A stretch of DNA of 64,000 nucleotides from JAZBPO01 sp963691775 (lineage in GTDB: Bacteria > Pseudomonadota > Gammaproteobacteria > Pseudomonadales > Azotimanducaceae), in the NCBI GenBank assembly GCA_963691775.1, contig OY829369.1, positions 4,464,001-4,528,000 on the forward strand, given 5' to 3'. Position numbers and translations under genes: made by a program. Positions 25,039 through 34,032 of the stretch are shown one piece after another (the stretch's first letter is position 1; each line of letters opens with the position of its first letter). The notes beneath the pieces were generated by a model that saw only the letters and a list, made by a program, of their open reading frames with translations, had not been told where the DNA came from and made no database searches.

Positions 25039-27087
25039 TCAGCGGACCTCCATGCCGGGCTCTGCGCCGTCGTCCGGGCTCAACAGGAAGATATCCTTAC
25101 CTCCCGGACCGGCGGCCAGCACCATGCCTTCGGACACGCCGAAGCGCATCTTCCGAGGCGCGAGGTTGGCCACCAGCACGACCCGGCGGTTGATGAGCGT
25201 CGACGGATCATAGGCGGCGCGGACCCCTGCGAAAACGTTGCGCTGGCCGAGTTGGCCAACGTCGAGCGTCAACCGCAGCAGCTTGTCAGCACCCTCCACG
25301 AGTTCGGCCGCCACGACGCGCGCTACGCGAAGATCGACTTGCGCGAAGGCCTCGATGTCGATCGTGGGCGCCACGTCCTCCGATGGCTCGGGTGTGTTCA
25401 CGGGAGCTTCGCTCGATGTTCCGCTGGCCGCAGCAGCCTCCGCCGCGCCCGCTTCGATCATGCGATCGACGGCCTTCGCGTCGATTCGGGTCTTCAGTGC
25501 CCTGAATTTCTCGATGCGATGCCCCCCGAGCCATTCGCTCCTGTTCGCCCAGGTGAGTGCCTCGCATGCGAGGAAGGTCTCTGCATCTTCTGCCATACGG
25601 GGAAGTACCGGTTTCAGATACGCCATGAGGACTCGAAAGAGATTGAGGCCGAGCGTGCATACGTCCTGCACCTCGCCCTGCTTGCCGTCCTCCTTCGCGA
25701 GCACCCAGGGCTTCGCCCCGTCTATGTACTGGTTCGCGCGGTCGGCGAGCGCCATGATTTCGCGCACGGCCTTGCCCGTTTCGCCATGCTCGTAGAGCTC
25801 GGCGATGCTGTCGCCCGCGGCGACCGTGTCCTGCCATAGCTGCTCATCTGCGCAGCGTGTTCCGAGCACTCCGTCCGAGCCCTTGTGCACGAAGCCGGCG
25901 CACCGGGATGCGATGTTCACGACCTTGCCCACCAGGTCCGAATTGACGCGTGCGACGAAGTCTTCGAGCGACAGATCGATATCGTCGGTATTGGGCCGCG
26001 ACTTCGCTGCGAAGTAGTAGCGCAGGTACTCCGGGTCGAGGTGGTCGAGATAGGTGCGCGCGTTGACGAAGGTTCCGCGCGATTTCGACATCTTCGTGCC
26101 GTCGACGGTAAGGAAGCCGTGCGTGTGAATGCGGGTCGGCGTCCGATAGCCAGAAGCGTGGAGCATTGCCGGCCAGAAGAGCGTGTGGAAGTTGACGATG
26201 TCCTTGCCGATGAAGTGATGGACTTCGGCGTCGGAGTCGGGGTGCCAGAAGGCATCGAAGTCGATGTCGTTGCGACGGTCCGCGAGGTAACGCAGCGCGG
26301 CCATGTAGCCAATGGGGGCGTCCAGCCAGACGTAGAAGTACTTGTCTTCGGTGCCGGGAATCACGAAGCCGAAGTACGGTGCGTCGCGGCTGACGTCCCA
26401 CGGCTGCAGCCCCGCGTCGAGCCACTCTCTGATCTTGTTGGCGACTTCAGGCTGCAGCGAGCCACTCGTTGTCCAAGTCTCCAGGAATGCCTGGAGCTTG
26501 GGCAGGTTGAAGAAGTAGTGAACGGACTCGCGGAGTTCCGGCGTTGCTTCGGACAGCGTCGAGCGCGGACTGCCGAGTTCAGTGGCGTCGTAGGTCGCTC
26601 CGCAGACCTCGCAATTGTCGCCGTACTGATCCTCCGCCTTGCAGTTCGGGCAGATGCCCTTGACGAAGCGGTCTGCGAGAAACATGCCCCGATCCGCGTC
26701 GTAGAGCTGCGAAATGCTCTCCGTGTAGATGAAACCGCGCTCGTTCAGGCGCGTGTAGATCTGTTCTGCAAGGAGACGATTCTCCTCGGAGTGCGTCGTG
26801 TGAAAGACGTCGTGGGCAACGTGAAAGTCAGCGAAATCGCGCGCATGCGCCGCGCGGTATTCTTCCACGAGTTCCACCGGGTCGCGATCAAGGCGATCGG
26901 CGAGCAGCATCATCGGAGTGCCGTGGCTGTCGTCCGCGCAGCAGTAGATGCACTGATGGCCGCGCATGCGCTGGAACCGCACCCAGATGTCGGTCTGGAT
27001 GTGTTCGAGCAAATGGCCGATGTGAATCTGGCCACTCGCATAAGGCAGGGCACTGGTGACGAAGATTCGTCGCTGCGCGGCGCTCAT
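25039..27087 (-). CDS. metG: Methionine-tRNA ligase
   Basis: Charges tRNA-Met with methionine. The 682 residues contain the HIGH motif (SGQIHIGHLLEH), a zinc knuckle (CPNCKAEDQYGDNCEVC), KMSKS (GTKMSKSRG), and the C-terminal EMAP/Trbp111 tRNA-binding domain that makes the enzyme dimeric (VDLRVARVV ... VLVANLAPRKMRFGVSEGM). The ATG at 27087 gives the family N-terminus MSAAQRRIFVTSALPYASG. It is divergent from apbC, as in E. coli, and upstream of rsxA on the same strand. Confidence 0.98.
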   Translation of the reverse strand: MSAAQRRIFVTSALPYASGQIHIGHLLEHIQTDIWVRFQRMRGHQCIYCCADDSHGTPMMLLADRLDRDPVELVEEYRAAHARDFADFHVAHDVFHTTHSEENRLLAEQIYTRLNERGFIYTESISQLYDADRGMFLADRFVKGICPNCKAEDQYGDNCEVCGATYDATELGSPRSTLSEATPELRESVHYFFNLPKLQAFLETWTTSGSLQPEVANKIREWLDAGLQPWDVSRDAPYFGFVIPGTEDKYFYVWLDAPIGYMAALRYLADRRNDIDFDAFWHPDSDAEVHHFIGKDIVNFHTLFWPAMLHASGYRTPTRIHTHGFLTVDGTKMSKSRGTFVNARTYLDHLDPEYLRYYFAAKSRPNTDDIDLSLEDFVARVNSDLVGKVVNIASRCAGFVHKGSDGVLGTRCADEQLWQDTVAAGDSIAELYEHGETGKAVREIMALADRANQYIDGAKPWVLAKEDGKQGEVQDVCTLGLNLFRVLMAYLKPVLPRMAEDAETFLACEALTWANRSEWLGGHRIEKFRALKTRIDAKAVDRMIEAGAAEAAAASGTSSEAPVNTPEPSEDVAPTIDIEAFAQVDLRVARVVAAELVEGADKLLRLTLDVGQLGQRNVFAGVRAAYDPSTLINRRVVLVANLAPRKMRFGVSEGMVLAAGPGGKDIFLLSPDDGAEPGMEVR

Positions 27088-27170
27088 GGAATTACGTTCC
27101 GGGCTTTCGGAGGGCGCGAGAGGATACCGCCGAGGCCCGCGCGCTGCATCTTCGGTGCACGCGGATTCGC

Positions 27171-27199
27171 CTGACACTCCGAGTTCCCTCACCTATGAT
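27171..27199 (+). promoter_or_regulatory. Sigma-70 promoter for apbC
   Basis: CTGACA (27171-27176), a 17-nt spacer and TATGAT (27194-27199) match the sigma-70 consensus at 5 of 6 in each hexamer. The predicted start is about 25 nt before the ATG at 27231. The ATG inside the -10 hexamer (27195) is therefore not the gene start. Confidence 0.65.
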
Positions 27200-27230
27200 C
27201 GGCGGCCCGCCGACCTACCGGATTCAAGTC

Positions 27231-28331
27231 ATGACTGCCGAGTCTGTCCCGAGTGCTGCCGACATCGAAGCCGCCCTCGGGGCCTTCCACGACCCCTATC
27301 GCGATGCGCTGCTCGCAGACACTGCGATCATCGAGGATGTTGAAGTCGACAGCGGTCGTGCCGCAGCCCGAGTGCGCCTTGCGTATCCAGCGGAGGGCGT
27401 TCGGGTCGAGTGGGAGGATCGCCTCGCGCGGCTAGTCGAGGGCCTCCCTGGAGTGGATTCGGCCCAGGTTGCCATCACGTGGGACGTTGTCGCGCAGCAG
27501 CCGCAGAAGGACTTGCCGCGCATGGCCTCCGTTCGCAACGTCATTGCGGTCGCCTCCGGCAAGGGCGGGGTCGGGAAGTCGACAACGGCGGTCAACCTGG
27601 CGCTGGCGCTTGCCGCAGAGGGTGCCCGCGTCGGCATACTCGATGCCGATATCTACGGGCCCAGCCAGGGACTCATGCTCGGTGTGGCCCCGGGTACGCG
27701 CCCTGATGTGATCGACGGCAAGGCTTTCGTGCCGATCCGCGCGCACGGGATCGAGGCCATGAGCATGAGCTTCCTCGCCGACGAGGCGACGCCTATGGTT
27801 TGGCGGGGGCCCATGGTCAGTGGCGCGCTTCAGCAGCTCATTCAGCAGACCGAGTGGTCCGATCTCGACTACCTGATCGTGGACATGCCGCCCGGGACGG
27901 GCGACATCCAGTTGACGTTGAGTCAGCGCATTCCCGTCGCTGGAGCGGTGGTGGTCACGACGCCCCAGGACATCGCGCTCATCGATGCGGTCAAGGGTAT
28001 TGAGATGTTTCGCAAGGTAGATGTGCCCGTACTGGGCATCATCGAGAACATGAGCGTTCACGTCTGTAGCGCCTGTGGACATACGGAGCACCTGTTTGGC
28101 GCCGGCGGCGGCGCCAAGGTTGCCGAGCGCTATGGCGTTTCCCTGCTCGGAGCACTGCCGCTGGCCCTCGACATTCGCGAGCACGCTGATTCCGGCCGAC
28201 CGACCGTCGCAGACGATCCCGGGTCGGCAACGGCGCGCATCTATCGCGACGTGGCGCGTCTCGTCGCGGCGCGCCTTGCAGCGCGCGGCGGTAGTCAGCG
28301 CGTCCCCACGATTACCATCACCGACGACTGA
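27231..28331 (+). CDS. apbC: Iron-sulfur cluster carrier protein ApbC (Mrp)
   Basis: P-loop NTPase that binds and transfers Fe-S clusters. The 366 residues have an N-terminal MIP18/DUF59-like domain (about 1-90), the deviant Walker A SGKGGVGKSTTAVNLALALA, DADIYGPSQG, WRGPMVSGALQQLI, VDMPPGTGDIQLTLSQ, and the cluster-binding cysteine pair CSACG. The ATG at 27231 fits the family start and lies behind the predicted promoter. It is divergent from metG and followed by dcd 23 bp later. Confidence 0.96.
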   Translation: MTAESVPSAADIEAALGAFHDPYRDALLADTAIIEDVEVDSGRAAARVRLAYPAEGVRVEWEDRLARLVEGLPGVDSAQVAITWDVVAQQPQKDLPRMASVRNVIAVASGKGGVGKSTTAVNLALALAAEGARVGILDADIYGPSQGLMLGVAPGTRPDVIDGKAFVPIRAHGIEAMSMSFLADEATPMVWRGPMVSGALQQLIQQTEWSDLDYLIVDMPPGTGDIQLTLSQRIPVAGAVVVTTPQDIALIDAVKGIEMFRKVDVPVLGIIENMSVHVCSACGHTEHLFGAGGGAKVAERYGVSLLGALPLALDIREHADSGRPTVADDPGSATARIYRDVARLVAARLAARGGSQRVPTITITDD

Positions 28332-28354
28332 AAAGCGCACGCCGAGGACACCTC

Positions 28355-28924
28355 ATGAGCATCAAGGCCGATCGCTGGATCCGTGAACGCGCCGAGCAGG
28401 ACGGCATGATCGAACCGTTCGAGGCAGGACAGGTTCGGACGACGGAGGCGGGTGCACGGCTCATCTCCTACGGCACGAGCAGCTACGGCTACGATGTTCG
28501 CTGTGCCGACGAGTTCAAGGTGTTCACCAACATTCACTCCGCGGTCGTGGACCCGAAGAACTTCGATGCGCGCAGCTTTGTCGACATCAAAAATGATGTC
28601 TGCATCATTCCGCCCAATAGTTTCGCGCTGGCGCGAACGGTTGAGTACTTTCGAATTCCCTCCGACGTACTCGTGGTTTGCCTGGGTAAATCCACCTATG
28701 CCCGCTGCGGGATTATCGTGAACGTCACGCCGCTCGAGCCGGCCTGGGAGGGCCACGTCACGCTCGAGTTCTCGAACACCACGAACCTCCCGGCGAAGAT
28801 CTACGCTGGCGAAGGCGTTGCGCAGATGCTGTTTTTCCAATCGAACGAGCAGTGCGAGGTGACCTACGCCGATCGCGGCGGCAAATATCAAGGTCAGCGG
28901 GGCGTTACCCTGCCGCGCGCCTGA
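28355..28924 (+). CDS. dcd: dCTP deaminase
   Basis: Deaminates dCTP to dUTP, the first step of dTTP synthesis in gammaproteobacteria. The 189 residues match E. coli Dcd: GTSSYGYDVRCADEFKVF, the active-site GKSTYARCGIIVNVTPLEP, WEGHVTLEFSNTT and KYQGQRGVTLP. The ATG has GAGGA upstream. It is downstream of apbC on the same strand and ends 6 bp before the convergent DUF3108 gene. Confidence 0.98.
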   Translation: MSIKADRWIRERAEQDGMIEPFEAGQVRTTEAGARLISYGTSSYGYDVRCADEFKVFTNIHSAVVDPKNFDARSFVDIKNDVCIIPPNSFALARTVEYFRIPSDVLVVCLGKSTYARCGIIVNVTPLEPAWEGHVTLEFSNTTNLPAKIYAGEGVAQMLFFQSNEQCEVTYADRGGKYQGQRGVTLPRA

Positions 28925-28930
28925 GGTCTC

Positions 28931-29710
28931 TCAGACGGCGTCGGGGCGCTCGAGCAGTTCGAGGCGCAGGGCCTTGCCGGAGTCGTCGACGGCCTCAAGG
29001 CGAACAAGCATGTAGTCGAACTCCGGCGCGAGCCAGATGCGCGTCTTGCGCGTGTCTCCGTCTTCGAAGATTCGCTCGAGCATGACCGTCTCGAAGATAC
29101 CGCAGGGCAGTTCTACAGACTCCGCGCCACGCAGTTCTATCGTATAGATCTTGGGTTCTCCGCCATCCGTGATCGCGTATTCGACGGAATCACCGATCGC
29201 AAGGCCGCCGCGCGAGATATCTCGTCGCAGGGCAAGCTGCCAGCTGACTGGATCGAGATCGCCCGCATCGAGGCGATGCGTTCTGACTTTGTCACCTGAT
29301 CTGCGGACTTCGCCGGCTTCCCAGTCAAAGTCCAGCTCACGGGTGCGTCCGCCGCCGAGCCCACGCTGGCGGTAGACATAGCTGCGCGGCGTCAATGAAC
29401 CGTCGGCGCCCAGGCGCATGATGGCCTCCTCCTCGACCTGAAGGAGGAGCATTCGCAGGTCGGAGAAAAATCTGAGATCGCCGTCGTCGTCGCGCACGAG
29501 GATGCGCCGTCCCTTGGCGCTGAACGGGACGCCGTCATAGCGGGCTCGGTAGTGCGCCTGGAAGGGCGCGGGCGCCCAGGGTCGGGCCGGCATCATGTCT
29601 GGTCGCTCGGCCGGTGCCTCGCTGACGGATTGGAGGGATGGCTCGAAATCCGCGCCCGCGGTCGCCGTGAGCAACGTGAAGAAGGCGGTGATCGAGATCT
29701 TTTTCAACAC
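28931..29710 (-). CDS. DUF3108 domain-containing secreted protein
   Basis: 259 residues with a signal peptide (about 1-20, LKKISITAFFTLLTATAGA) and a periplasmic domain of the DUF3108 family, visible as AHYRARYDGVPFSAKGRRIL, WQLALRRDI, YTIELRGAESVELPCG and FETVMLERI. The function of the family is unknown. The GTG at 29710 overlaps the end of purN by 7 bp. The purM-purN-DUF3108 order is conserved in Pseudomonas and relatives. Confidence 0.88.
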   Translation of the reverse strand: MLKKISITAFFTLLTATAGADFEPSLQSVSEAPAERPDMMPARPWAPAPFQAHYRARYDGVPFSAKGRRILVRDDDGDLRFFSDLRMLLLQVEEEAIMRLGADGSLTPRSYVYRQRGLGGGRTRELDFDWEAGEVRRSGDKVRTHRLDAGDLDPVSWQLALRRDISRGGLAIGDSVEYAITDGGEPKIYTIELRGAESVELPCGIFETVMLERIFEDGDTRKTRIWLAPEFDYMLVRLEAVDDSGKALRLELLERPDAV

Positions 29711-30375
29711 GGGACGAGTTCCTCGCGGTCGACTCGCAGATCGATGCCCGTCGCCGGCAGGGCACGATGGTCAAGCAACACCTGCTCGCGTTCCAGCACC
29801 AATCGGCCAGCGGCATCCCACCGTAGGACCTCTGGGAAGAGCAGATGTTCCGCAGTGAGCACTCGCTCGGCGAGACTTTCCGGGGTGTCCGCCTTGCGAA
29901 TCGGTACACGCACCCGGGCGATCACTGGTCCTGCGTCAAGATCCGGCGTGACCACGTGAATGCTCGCGCCGGCGTAAGCGTCCCCGCGCATCAGGGCGCG
30001 CCGATGGGTGTCGAGACCTCGAAAATCCGGTAGCAGCGAAGGATGTACGTTCAGGATCGACGGACTGAAACGCTCGACGAATGCGTTCGTGAGGATGCGC
30101 ATGAAGCCCGCCAGGATCAGCCGGTCCGGCGCGAGCGGGAGAATCGCGCGGGCAAGCGCTGCGTCGAATGACTCCCGGTCAGGGAAATCACGGTGATCGA
30201 TCGCGCGCGTATAGAGGTTTGCGGCCGCGGCGCGTTCGAGGCCCACCGCGTCCCGTCGCGAGGACACGACGCCGACGATCTCGGCGGCAACGCCGGGATG
30301 CAGGTGCACCTGTTCGATCAGCGCGCCGAGATTGCTTCCGCGACCGGACAGAAGGACGACAAGGCGGCGACTCAT
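29704..30375 (-). CDS. purN: Phosphoribosylglycinamide formyltransferase
   Basis: Folate-dependent GAR transformylase of purine synthesis. The 223 residues contain LSGRGSNLGALIE, the catalytic ILNVHPSLLPDFRGLDTHRRAL (Asn and His) and the aspartate in DLDAGPVIARVRVP. The ATG overlaps the purM stop by 4 bp, giving a purM-purN operon. Confidence 0.97.
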   Translation of the reverse strand: MSRRLVVLLSGRGSNLGALIEQVHLHPGVAAEIVGVVSSRRDAVGLERAAAANLYTRAIDHRDFPDRESFDAALARAILPLAPDRLILAGFMRILTNAFVERFSPSILNVHPSLLPDFRGLDTHRRALMRGDAYAGASIHVVTPDLDAGPVIARVRVPIRKADTPESLAERVLTAEHLLFPEVLRWDAAGRLVLEREQVLLDHRALPATGIDLRVDREELVPC

Positions 30376-31463
30376 CGGCGCCAGCTGCCCTCCAGGCGCG
30401 CATCGCCTGCGCCAGCGATGAGGCGGTTGCCGTGCGTTGCGCCTGCTGGGTTCGGCACGATCTCACCAAGGCGCCATGCCTGTTCACCGGCGGCTTCGAG
30501 GGTCGCGACGACGTCATCGGCGACTGCATCCGGTACGCAGAGCACGAAGCCCACGCCGCAATTCAGTACTCGAAGCAGTTCGAGATCGTCGACGCCGCCC
30601 GCGTCCGCGAGATCCACGAACAGCTGCGGCACGCGCCAGCTGTCGAGATCGACCGCGCAAGCCAGATCCTCTCGCGTGAGCATGCGCGGCAGATTCTCGG
30701 GCAGTCCGCCTCCGGTAACGTGGACCATGCCGTGCACGTCATGGCCCGCGTCGAGGACGGCGCGCACGGCGGTGACGTAGATGCGCGTTGGCTCGAGCAG
30801 GGCGTCGCGGAGCCTCGCTTCGTCTTCGAGATTGCGGCCCTGCTGCTCAAGGATCCGGCGAATAAGAGAGAAGCCGTTCGAATGGGGGCCGCTGGAAGCG
30901 AGCGCCACAAGTGCATCGCCGGCCTCGATGCCGGTGCCGTCGATAATGTCCCCTTCTTCGACGACGCCCACGGAGAAGCCCGCGAGATCGTATTCCCCGC
31001 TGCCGTAGAAGCCAGGCATCTCGGCGGTTTCGCCCCCTGCAAGAGCGCAGCCGGCGAGCTCGCAGCCGCGCGCGATGCCTTCTATGACCCGCGCCGCGAC
31101 GTCGACATCCAGGCGGGCAGTGGCGTAGTAGTCGAGGAAGAGGAGGGGCTCGGCGCCGACGACGAGGCAGTCGTTCACGCACATGGCAACAAGATCCTGG
31201 CCGACGCCATCGTGGCGGTCATGGTCGATGGCCAAGCGCAGCTTTGTGCCGACGCCATCCGTTCCGGTCACGAGCACGGGTCGCTCGTAACGCTCCGGCA
31301 GGCGCGCCAGCGCTGCGAATCCGCCGACGCCGCCGAGTATCTCCGGGCGGCGCGTTCGTGCTGCGGCAGGCGCAATGCGCCTGATGAGCGCTGCGCCCGC
31401 ATCAATATCGACGCCAGCATCGCGATAGGTGAGGCCGTTCGAGCCTCGTTCAGTTTGTTTCAC
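30372..31463 (-). CDS. purM: Phosphoribosylformylglycinamidine cyclo-ligase
   Basis: AIR synthetase, closing the imidazole ring in purine synthesis with ATP. The 363 residues contain YRDAGVDIDAGAALI, VTGTDGVGTKLRLAIDHDRH, LVAMCVNDCLVVGAEPLLFL, GGETAEMPGFY and SSGPHSNGFSLIRRIL. The GTG at 31463 is chosen because GAGGG lies upstream and the preceding 18 in-frame residues are unlike the family. It is divergent from the DUF2066 gene. Confidence 0.96.
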   Translation of the reverse strand: MKQTERGSNGLTYRDAGVDIDAGAALIRRIAPAAARTRRPEILGGVGGFAALARLPERYERPVLVTGTDGVGTKLRLAIDHDRHDGVGQDLVAMCVNDCLVVGAEPLLFLDYYATARLDVDVAARVIEGIARGCELAGCALAGGETAEMPGFYGSGEYDLAGFSVGVVEEGDIIDGTGIEAGDALVALASSGPHSNGFSLIRRILEQQGRNLEDEARLRDALLEPTRIYVTAVRAVLDAGHDVHGMVHVTGGGLPENLPRMLTREDLACAVDLDSWRVPQLFVDLADAGGVDDLELLRVLNCGVGFVLCVPDAVADDVVATLEAAGEQAWRLGEIVPNPAGATHGNRLIAGAGDARLEGSWRR

Positions 31464-31611
31464 GAAAGATGTGCCCTCACAGGCAGTCTGTCCGAGCGCA
31501 TCGGCTACACTGCGCACCGCCGCGGTGGAGTCTGCGCGGCTGCTCGATTCGGAAAGGTCGCGGATGGTATCAGAACGTCTCCATGACTTCGGCGAGGCCG
31601 GCGTGAGGTTT

Positions 31612-32703
31612 ATGCGCGCGCTGTGCTTATGCGCGGCGTTTTGCGCCGTTGCCGTCGAGGTGGGTGCCGCCGAAACCGGCGAGGCGCTTTGGCGCGTGTC
31701 CGTCCCGGTACTGGATCAGGGGGCGAGCGCGCGCCGAAGCGCGGAGCGAGAGGCGTTCTCGGCACTGCTGGTGCGGGTTACCGGACGGTCCAGCGTTCCG
31801 GTGCTTGCGGGGCTGCGCTCGGCAATGCGCACGCCACAGCGTTATTACACATCGTCTGCCTACGCGCGCCGCGATGTTCGTGCGCGATTGGAAGATCCAG
31901 AAAACCGGCCCTGGCTGCTGGTCATCGACTTTGACGCTCGAAGCGTGACGGAACTGCTTGCGAGCGAGGGGATCCCCGTTTGGACGACGCGCCGCCCGGA
32001 TCTTCTGGTTTGGATGCTCTACGAGGACGAGACAGGTGCGCGGCGCCTGATCGGTGAGGAGGATCCGGCGGGGACGAGACTCCTCGAACGGGCCGATGCG
32101 CGTGGCCTGACGGTCTTTCTTCCAGCCCTCGATCTGACGGATCTTGCTTCTTTTTCCCTTGCTGAAGCCTGGATCGGAGACGGTGACGTGCTTGCTCGAG
32201 CATCGCGCCGCTACGGCAGTGAATACTTCTTTGTCCTTCGAATCTATCCGGATCCGCTTGGCCGCTGGATTGCAGACTGGCAAGGGGAAATCGCGGGCGA
32301 GTCTGTCACTGGCGCCCTCGAGGTCGATGATCCGATTGCGGGTGCCGCCGCGATGCTCGATGCGGTGGCGGATGACCTCGCCGATCGCTTCGCCGTCAGC
32401 ATCGGCCATGGCGCCGACGGACCGGGCGCGGCAGGCGCGCTCTGGCTGCAGATCGACGAGGTAGAGGCGCTCGCCGCCTACGCTTCGCTGCTGCGCTATC
32501 TGGAGGGCACGGATGGAGTTGTCGACGTGCAGGTCGTGCAGGTGGTGGGTACCTCGCTGCTGCTGCGGGTAGATGTCGCAGACGTTGCGACGCGACTCGT
32601 GGACGCGTTTCGACTCGACGGACGGCTGCGCACGGCCGAGCGCCCCGAACAGGTGGGCGGCGTGTCCGTCTGGAGGGCGCGTTGGATGGACAGCGAACGT
32701 TGA
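31612..32703 (+). CDS. DUF2066 domain-containing protein, probably exported
   Basis: 363 residues with a likely signal peptide (MRALCLCAAFCAVAVEVGAAE) and a DUF2066-type domain (WRVSVPVLDQG ... AFSALLVRVTGRSSVP). Function is unknown. The gene sits divergent from purM and upstream of a CDP-alcohol phosphatidyltransferase and hda, the order found in Pseudomonas. The ATG at 31612 gives the signal peptide directly; an ATG at 31564 would place 16 polar residues in front of it. Confidence 0.85.
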   Translation: MRALCLCAAFCAVAVEVGAAETGEALWRVSVPVLDQGASARRSAEREAFSALLVRVTGRSSVPVLAGLRSAMRTPQRYYTSSAYARRDVRARLEDPENRPWLLVIDFDARSVTELLASEGIPVWTTRRPDLLVWMLYEDETGARRLIGEEDPAGTRLLERADARGLTVFLPALDLTDLASFSLAEAWIGDGDVLARASRRYGSEYFFVLRIYPDPLGRWIADWQGEIAGESVTGALEVDDPIAGAAAMLDAVADDLADRFAVSIGHGADGPGAAGALWLQIDEVEALAAYASLLRYLEGTDGVVDVQVVQVVGTSLLLRVDVADVATRLVDAFRLDGRLRTAERPEQVGGVSVWRARWMDSER

Positions 32704-32758
32704 AGCCTGTGGCCCTGCTTACCATCATTGGGTGCGATGGCCGATCCGCGGAGTGCCG

Positions 32759-33301
32759 GTGCACCGCCTTCCGAACCTGATCACGCTGCTGCGTCTGCTA
32801 CTCGTCCTGCCCACGGGCTGGTGCCTGCTGCGCGGCCTGCATCACTGGGCGCTCACCCTCTTCGCGCTGGCCGCAGTCTCCGATGCGATCGACGGGGCGC
32901 TGGCGCGTCGTTTCGAATGGACGTCACGTTTCGGCGCGATGGCGGACCCGATCGCGGACAAGCTTCTGGTGCTCGTGGCGTATCTTGCGCTCGCGGTGAT
33001 GGAGGTACTGCCCCTGTGGCTCGTCCTTCTGGTGCTCGGCCGTGACCTGCTCATCGTGCTCGGGGCTAGTGCGTTTCACATCTTTATCGAAGCGCTCACC
33101 CCCGATCCGAGCTGGCTCGGCAGGGGACACACGCTCGCCAACCTGACTTTCCTCGGCTTGATCTTGCTGTTGCTGGCCATGCCCGATCTCGGTTCGGTGG
33201 CAGCTCTGGTTGCCTATGGCGGCCCGGCGCTGGCGGTCCTGACCGTGCTCTCTGGGGTGGATTACGCTCGCGCCTGGACGCTCAGGGTGCTCCGCGCATG
33301 A
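32759..33301 (+). CDS. CDP-alcohol phosphatidyltransferase family protein
   Basis: Integral membrane enzyme of 180 residues transferring a phosphatidyl group from CDP-diacylglycerol to an alcohol. The catalytic motif DG-x2-AR-x8-G-x3-D-x3-D is complete (IDGALARRFEWTSRFGAMAD followed by PIAD). About five hydrophobic helices are visible. The closest named family is PgsA (phosphatidylglycerophosphate synthase), but specificity cannot be fixed. The GTG at 32759 has CGGAG 6 nt upstream and yields the usual HRLPNLITLLRLLL start. It overlaps hda by 4 bp. Confidence 0.88.
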   Translation: MHRLPNLITLLRLLLVLPTGWCLLRGLHHWALTLFALAAVSDAIDGALARRFEWTSRFGAMADPIADKLLVLVAYLALAVMEVLPLWLVLLVLGRDLLIVLGASAFHIFIEALTPDPSWLGRGHTLANLTFLGLILLLLAMPDLGSVAALVAYGGPALAVLTVLSGVDYARAWTLRVLRA

Positions 33302-34032
33302 CGTTCGAACCCTCACAGATGCCTCTTGGCGTCCGGCTGGCTGACGCCGCAACGCTGGATGCGTTCGAGCCCATGCCCGATACGCTCGCACTGCCCTGGC
33401 TGCGCGCTCGCCTTGCGGAAATCGAGCGCCAGCGTGGTCGCGGCGAGCGCGGCTGGCTCTGGGGTGCGCCGGGGTCGGGGCGCAGTCACCTCTTGCAGGC
33501 TGCCTGTCACGGGACGGAGGCTGCCGGTGGGCGGGCCATCTATCTGCCTGCGGAGGCCGTGGCGCGCGTGCCGGAAGCGGCGCTGGCGGATCTCGAGCGG
33601 TGCGATCTGATCGCGGTAGACGACGTTGACGTGTTGCTGGGCGATGTGGCGGCTGAGGCAGCGCTCTTCGATCTCTGCAATCGCATGCTGGACCGTGCCG
33701 GACCATCGCTGCTGCTCTTCGCGGCGGCTGCGCCGCCTCTCGCCAGCGGTGCGCGGCTCGCTGATCTTGCGTCGCGGTTGGCCGCGGCAACGGTGTTCCG
33801 AGTGCCGACGCTGGATGATGCCGGTCGCGGACGCGCCCTCAGGCGCCGGGCGGCGCGGCGCGGCATCGAGCTCGACGCGCGCACCGTCGACTACATTCTT
33901 AGCCATCACGCGCGGAGCGCTGCTGCGCTGTTCGCTCTGCTCGACGATCTCGACCTGGCTTCGCTATCCGCTCAGCGTCGCATCACCATTCCCTTCGTGC
34001 GCGAGCGCCTCGCTCGCCTGGAGGCGCGCTGA
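33298..34032 (+). CDS. hda: DnaA regulatory inactivator Hda
   Basis: DnaA-related AAA+ protein that, bound to the DNA-loaded beta clamp, promotes hydrolysis of DnaA-ATP and limits re-initiation. The 244 residues align with E. coli Hda: GAPGSGRSHLLQAAC (Walker A), LIAVDDVDVLLGD (Walker B), LADLASRLAAATVFRV and the C-terminal LSAQRRITIPFVRERL. The N-terminal clamp-binding motif is diverged (SQMPLGVRL rather than QL-LPL). It overlaps the phosphatidyltransferase and the glycosyltransferase genes at either end. Confidence 0.93.
   Translation: MTFEPSQMPLGVRLADAATLDAFEPMPDTLALPWLRARLAEIERQRGRGERGWLWGAPGSGRSHLLQAACHGTEAAGGRAIYLPAEAVARVPEAALADLERCDLIAVDDVDVLLGDVAAEAALFDLCNRMLDRAGPSLLLFAAAAPPLASGARLADLASRLAAATVFRVPTLDDAGRGRALRRRAARRGIELDARTVDYILSHHARSAAALFALLDDLDLASLSAQRRITIPFVRERLARLEAR

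Noticed and set aside
27195..27230. ATG at 27195 as the start of apbC
   Set aside because: It lies within the predicted -10 hexamer TATGAT and has no ribosome site; the family N-terminus starts at 27231.
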